A stretch of DNA of 64,000 bases from Henckelia pumila. Its lineage: Eukaryota > Streptophyta > Magnoliopsida > Lamiales > Gesneriaceae. A program made the translations under genes and the position numbers. Below are positions 60,181 to 64,000 of the stretch, one piece after another (positions within the stretch are counted from its first letter, which is position 1; each line of letters opens with the position of its first letter). Where the stretch lies: contig NC_133122.1 of assembly GCF_033568475.1 (NCBI RefSeq), forward strand, positions 143,413,402 to 143,477,401, written 5' to 3'. The notes below the pieces were generated by a model. It did not search any database. It saw only the letters and a program-made list of their open reading frames with translations, and had not been told where the DNA came from.

Positions 60181-62063
60181 TGAAAGAGTGGGTGCCCGGT
60201 TAGCCAACTTGTGGCTAAGGGTTTTTATGACTCTATGTAAAACAATCTTTTGTTTAATATAATTTACACTTTTATAATGGCATTGACTTTATCTTTCTTC
60301 ATATTGTTATATTATGATATACTATTATTGTTTTGATAAAGACCTTGAATATACTATAGTGTATGTAAGATGTGGTAGCACATGAGGATGGCTATCATGA
60401 AACACATCTTATAGTCACTGTATATTCTAAACAGTTCCTAGTCAATTGAGCCGTCCGCAAATAAGGATAAGGATCGCTCGAGATTGAGACTAGCATTTGC
60501 GATGCCGAGTACCACGTTTCATTGGTATGGAACATATAGATGTTCAAAGCATGCAAATGGATATTCATATGATGAATGATCGAACTACCCTATTCGGACT
60601 TTCCAAGTGGTTATCACTTATCGAGTGGATAAAGTCCGCGGTTTTGGTTGTACACCATTAGTCCTTATTACTTGAAACATCATTGAGACTCTATATTCTA
60701 GTACTGTACTTTGACTCGTTTACCGACTCTATTGGGGTCATCAGGTGTCGGGATTGGGTACAGTTACGACACATATAGGAGTCGATGCTTTGTTGTCAAG
60801 GATTCACCACATACTTGCGAGTGTGGATATCCTATGCGATCTGAGGAGATATTAGTGTGACGAATCTCTGGCCAGAGTACATGATGTGTTTTAGGTTACT
60901 TGGTGTTCCTAGTAACACATGCGATGTCACTAATAGATCTCCAAGATGTTATGCATAGTTATCGAATCTCGAACGACTCTCGATATACCAATGGTTGTTG
61001 ATTCGATCGGGATATATGGATGAAGGGACCGTACTGTACGCTAACCAAAATCTACTAGTTCTTGCAGGCACTATCAGTAATACCTAGGGAATCATGGGGC
61101 GATGTTGCTAGGCGCTCTTACCATGATTCGATGGATAAGTCGGAAATTGTTGTTCCGAGTCACAAGGAGTTGTGAGCCCACGGCTAGCTGTATTCCTGAA
61201 CCATTGAGGGTTACACAAGTAATGGATTACTAAAACCCCGTAGAGATAGTTAAATTTAAAGAGTTAAATTTAATGAAAGAGAAGTTGGACTTCTTAACTA
61301 AAGGGAGTGGGATTTCCTAAAATGACATAGGGATGGACATTTTTGGAAATCACTGAATTCGGATTCAGAAAAATTATCTTGACTCTAAAAGATGCAGAAA
61401 TGGTTTCTGTGCACATTGGTGAAATCAGTTTATCAATCAGAGTCACGATGAATTTTATATTAATTTTTATAACAACAGGCTTGGCTTGTTGGGCTTAAGT
61501 TATGGATTGTGGGCTTTAAGGAGTTAGAGTCCTGATACAATTATAACTAGAAATTATCTATAAATAGAGGTGTTGGGTTCGAAAATTACACACATTGAAT
61601 ACTGCAATTTTCGAAATTCACTCTATACTATTCAAGAGGATTTTTTGAAAATTCCTCTGTCCCTTTTGAGAAAATTCGGACTGTGATTTTTGTGAAAAAT
61701 TACAATTCGAATTAACAGATCAAATCTGTTTATTCTCTACGTAAAACTTCTGATTGATTTCTAGTGCAGTCAATCAGAGGGTTTCTGTTTTTCATTCGTG
61801 GACCTAATTTCGGAGTTAGATCGTGACTGTCATCGGTTCCCGGGATTTACAAGAAGAGCAGATTAAATTTTGTTGGAGTCCACGATCAAGCCTTTGCTTG
61901 ACGAGGTAAAAATTTAACTGTGTTTTATTTTTACTTGAACAAATTTAATCGTAAAAATTTTGATACCTATATATGGAATCGTTTCATATAATAAAATAAA
62001 AATTTTAAACTTCCGCTGCACCAGGTATCAATTCTTAATTGATCTGAACACAGTTTTCCAACA
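60181..62063 (+). mobile_element. Second (shared) LTR of tandem copia array
   Basis: It begins TGAAAGAGTGGGTGCCC and ends TTTTCCAACA, 1883 bp, with few differences from 55246-57146. It serves as 3' LTR of the first unit and 5' LTR of the second, since a primer-binding site follows at 62065. Confidence 0.92.
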
Positions 62064-62064
62064 G

Positions 62065-62077
62065 TGGTATCAGAGCC
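62065..62077 (+). other. Primer-binding site, second copia unit
   Basis: TGGTATCAGAGCC is an exact-looking match to the usual initiator tRNA-Met primer site. Confidence 0.9.
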
Positions 62078-63684
62078 AGGTTGCTCAGATCAAACGATTA
62101 AATTAATCGATTGTACAAAATTTTTAAGCCTCGATTTTTGAAACAAAACGAAAATTTAAAATTGAATTTTAATGGGCAAATCGGGCAGCGATTGGATCGC
62201 TACCCAGGGCAGCGATCGTCGCTGCCCAGCCCGGGCCCCTTTTGGGGCGCGGGCTGCCCGGGATTGTCCCGGGCAGCCCGGGAAAATTATTTTTAATTTT
62301 TGAAATTCTAGTTTTTGATCCGATCAAAAATTGTTTTTGATTGGTTCACGAGGCATCGGATCGAATTGTTCGAGTCCGAAAATTTTAAAATTGATTTTTG
62401 GATAAATTTGAATTTTTGGAAAATTTATAAATTTTATCCGTTAAATTAAATTTTATAAAATTAATTATTTTGGTACAATTGATGATAAGATATGATCTTA
62501 TGGATGGATAAGATAAAATATGATTTTATCTTTTAAATTATGATGCCTTTGCATGTTTATCTAATTATTTAATTATTGAATTAATTAATGGATAAAGGAT
62601 GATCGATTGTCATGACCAATGTTTTAGGTGTATGTTAGGTGATTTATATTTGTCTTATTGTTGTTGGTGTTTATTAATGGGCTTGGTTTATAGCCCAATA
62701 TGATTGTCATATGTAATAAAAGTGGGCCTAGTTTATGGCCCGTTCCCACCCCTAAAATGTATCCCAAATTTGTCATCGAAATTTATTGTAAATTTATTAG
62801 ACTTAGTGGGAGATAAAGATTTTAAGAAATGATGGGCCCAGCAGATAATGAAGACCGAAGAAATGTAAATTGGAAGCACAATGTAATAGGATTGCATTGC
62901 ATACTTACATATCACCTAGGATTGGACTTAGATTCGTGATTGGCAACCACGGGTCGATTAGTTAATGGGATCGATCATCCTTAAATAATATATGATATTA
63001 TTGATGTATGCATGTTTAGACTAAATTGTATGAATCCCGCAAGCATACATAAATTGCATGATGAGACAAATTTTCAAAATTAAAAATCCCTCATTTTAAA
63101 TATGATTTAAAATTGATATCAAGATTAATAAAAAGGGAATTTAAATATTGTTTAAATATTCCTACCTTCCATCAACGATTAATGTATGAGATGCTACCCG
63201 CGGATACGGTCCGGCTCATATTATTGGGGGGGCCCGTTCGTCGGAAAGCTGTACATTGGATCGACACATGTTGTAAGTTGGGTGGAACTCCCATGGGATT
63301 GACTCATATTATTGGGGATCCACATGGCGACCGTCCATCACAACTTAATATTGATGGGTTATCTTGACATGTCACAATAAACGGCGTCATATTATTGGGC
63401 CCTTATTGGACATGAGGTAAAAACATGGGGGTTACTTTGGAAGTAATTGGGCTCTACCTTTTGAAAATTATGGTTGACTGATATTATTCGGGATCATGAT
63501 TTGTCAATTGGACTCCATGTTCTCACTAAGGAAAACAGTTTCCCGTTTTCACTAGAGGGTAGTGAAATCGTTAAAATAGTGGGAGTGTAATTCATAAAAT
63601 TAAAATTTGCCATATTTTATGTCTTAGTAAATTAATTAAACAATCATTGATTATTGTCTGTTTCCTTTTCAGTATACTATTACA
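62078..63684 (+). other. Leader of second copia unit
   Basis: It runs colinear with the leader of the first unit at high identity. The GC-rich array (62182-62281) is shorter. It ends with the same pyrimidine-rich stretch and CAG before the gag ATG. Confidence 0.8.
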
Positions 63685-64000
63685 ATGACTTCTCGTAATC
63701 CACTGTTTTCAATTCTCGAACAAAACAAATTGACTGGCGCAAACTATACGAAATGGTTCCGTAAGTTGAAAATTATTCTTACTTCGGAAAAAGCTTTCTA
63801 CGTGTTAGAGAAGCCGCCTCCGAAGGAAGCCCCGGCTAATACAAGTCCGGAAGAGTTGGCCAAACTTGATTTATGGTGGGACCATGATATCAAGGCCAAA
63901 TGCTACATGCAGGCTTCAATGTCTGATGAGCTTCAAAGGAGATTCGAGGATACCGTGAATGCTGCTGACATTCACAAGAACCTCAAGGAACTCTTTGGAG
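63685..64000 (+). CDS. copia gag, N-terminal part (second unit)
   Basis: The frame starts MTSRNPLFSILEQNKLTGAN and stays open to the window edge. It matches the first unit's gag from its start (YTKWFRKLKIILTSEKAFYVLE, MSDELQRRFEDTVNAADIHK). Substitutions between the two are mostly conservative, which suggests the two units descend from different active copies. Whether the remainder is intact cannot be seen. Confidence 0.85.
   Translation, partial: MTSRNPLFSILEQNKLTGANYTKWFRKLKIILTSEKAFYVLEKPPPKEAPANTSPEELAKLDLWWDHDIKAKCYMQASMSDELQRRFEDTVNAADIHKNLKELFG

Overview
The window is nuclear DNA of a flowering plant, almost certainly a eudicot. It holds four intron-rich host genes with GT-AG introns set among LTR retrotransposons, MITE-like elements and AT-rich intergenic DNA. 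The protein families and the retroelement mix would suit an asterid, possibly Lamiales, but that is only an impression; the species cannot be fixed from the sequence alone.

Layout. Positions 1-17245 are a nested retrotransposon block. An outer Ty3/gypsy element has its 5' LTR cut by the window edge (1-766) and a complete 3' LTR (14326-17245). It is split by a complete Tekay/Del-like chromovirus (1252-11186) with a perfect 5-bp target duplication (ATGTT). The inner element's gag-pol frame is recognisable from end to end but carries eleven TGA/TAG stops and two 1-nt losses. The outer element's pol is far more decayed although its LTRs still look young.

Positions 17246-45460 are the gene-bearing part: an auxin response factor of the ARF7/ARF19 type (+, coding 20385-25826, 13 coding exons), a secreted GH35 beta-galactosidase with a C-terminal lectin-like domain (+, 27404-31338, 16 exons), an FCS-like zinc-finger (FLZ) protein (+, 37363-38247, 2 exons) and a three-RRM oligouridylate-binding protein of the UBP1 type (-, 45169-39925, 12 coding exons). 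All four can be spliced in silico into uninterrupted frames of 1059, 832, 242 and 406 residues. They look like independent nuclear genes with no common pathway. The spaces between them hold a tRNA-derived SINE, hAT-like and other MITEs, a perfect 55-bp inverted repeat, a foldback array and a CACTA terminus.

Positions 45500-64000 are again transposon territory. In order they hold the CACTA end, a tandem AT-rich duplication, a Ty1/copia gag fragment joined to an Athila-like gypsy fragment, an inverted copy of the outer gypsy family (3' LTR 51021-53812 plus about 200 bp of internal DNA), a truncated minus-strand LTR (54020-55245), and two tandem copia units that share a middle LTR (LTR 55246-57146, internal, LTR 60181-62063, internal to the window end).

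The most unusual pattern is a recurring design in the LTRs. Three LTRs carry clusters of three or four short, sequence-unrelated hairpins. In two copies of the same gypsy family the hairpin cluster sits at the same distance from the LTR end but is built from a different palindrome.
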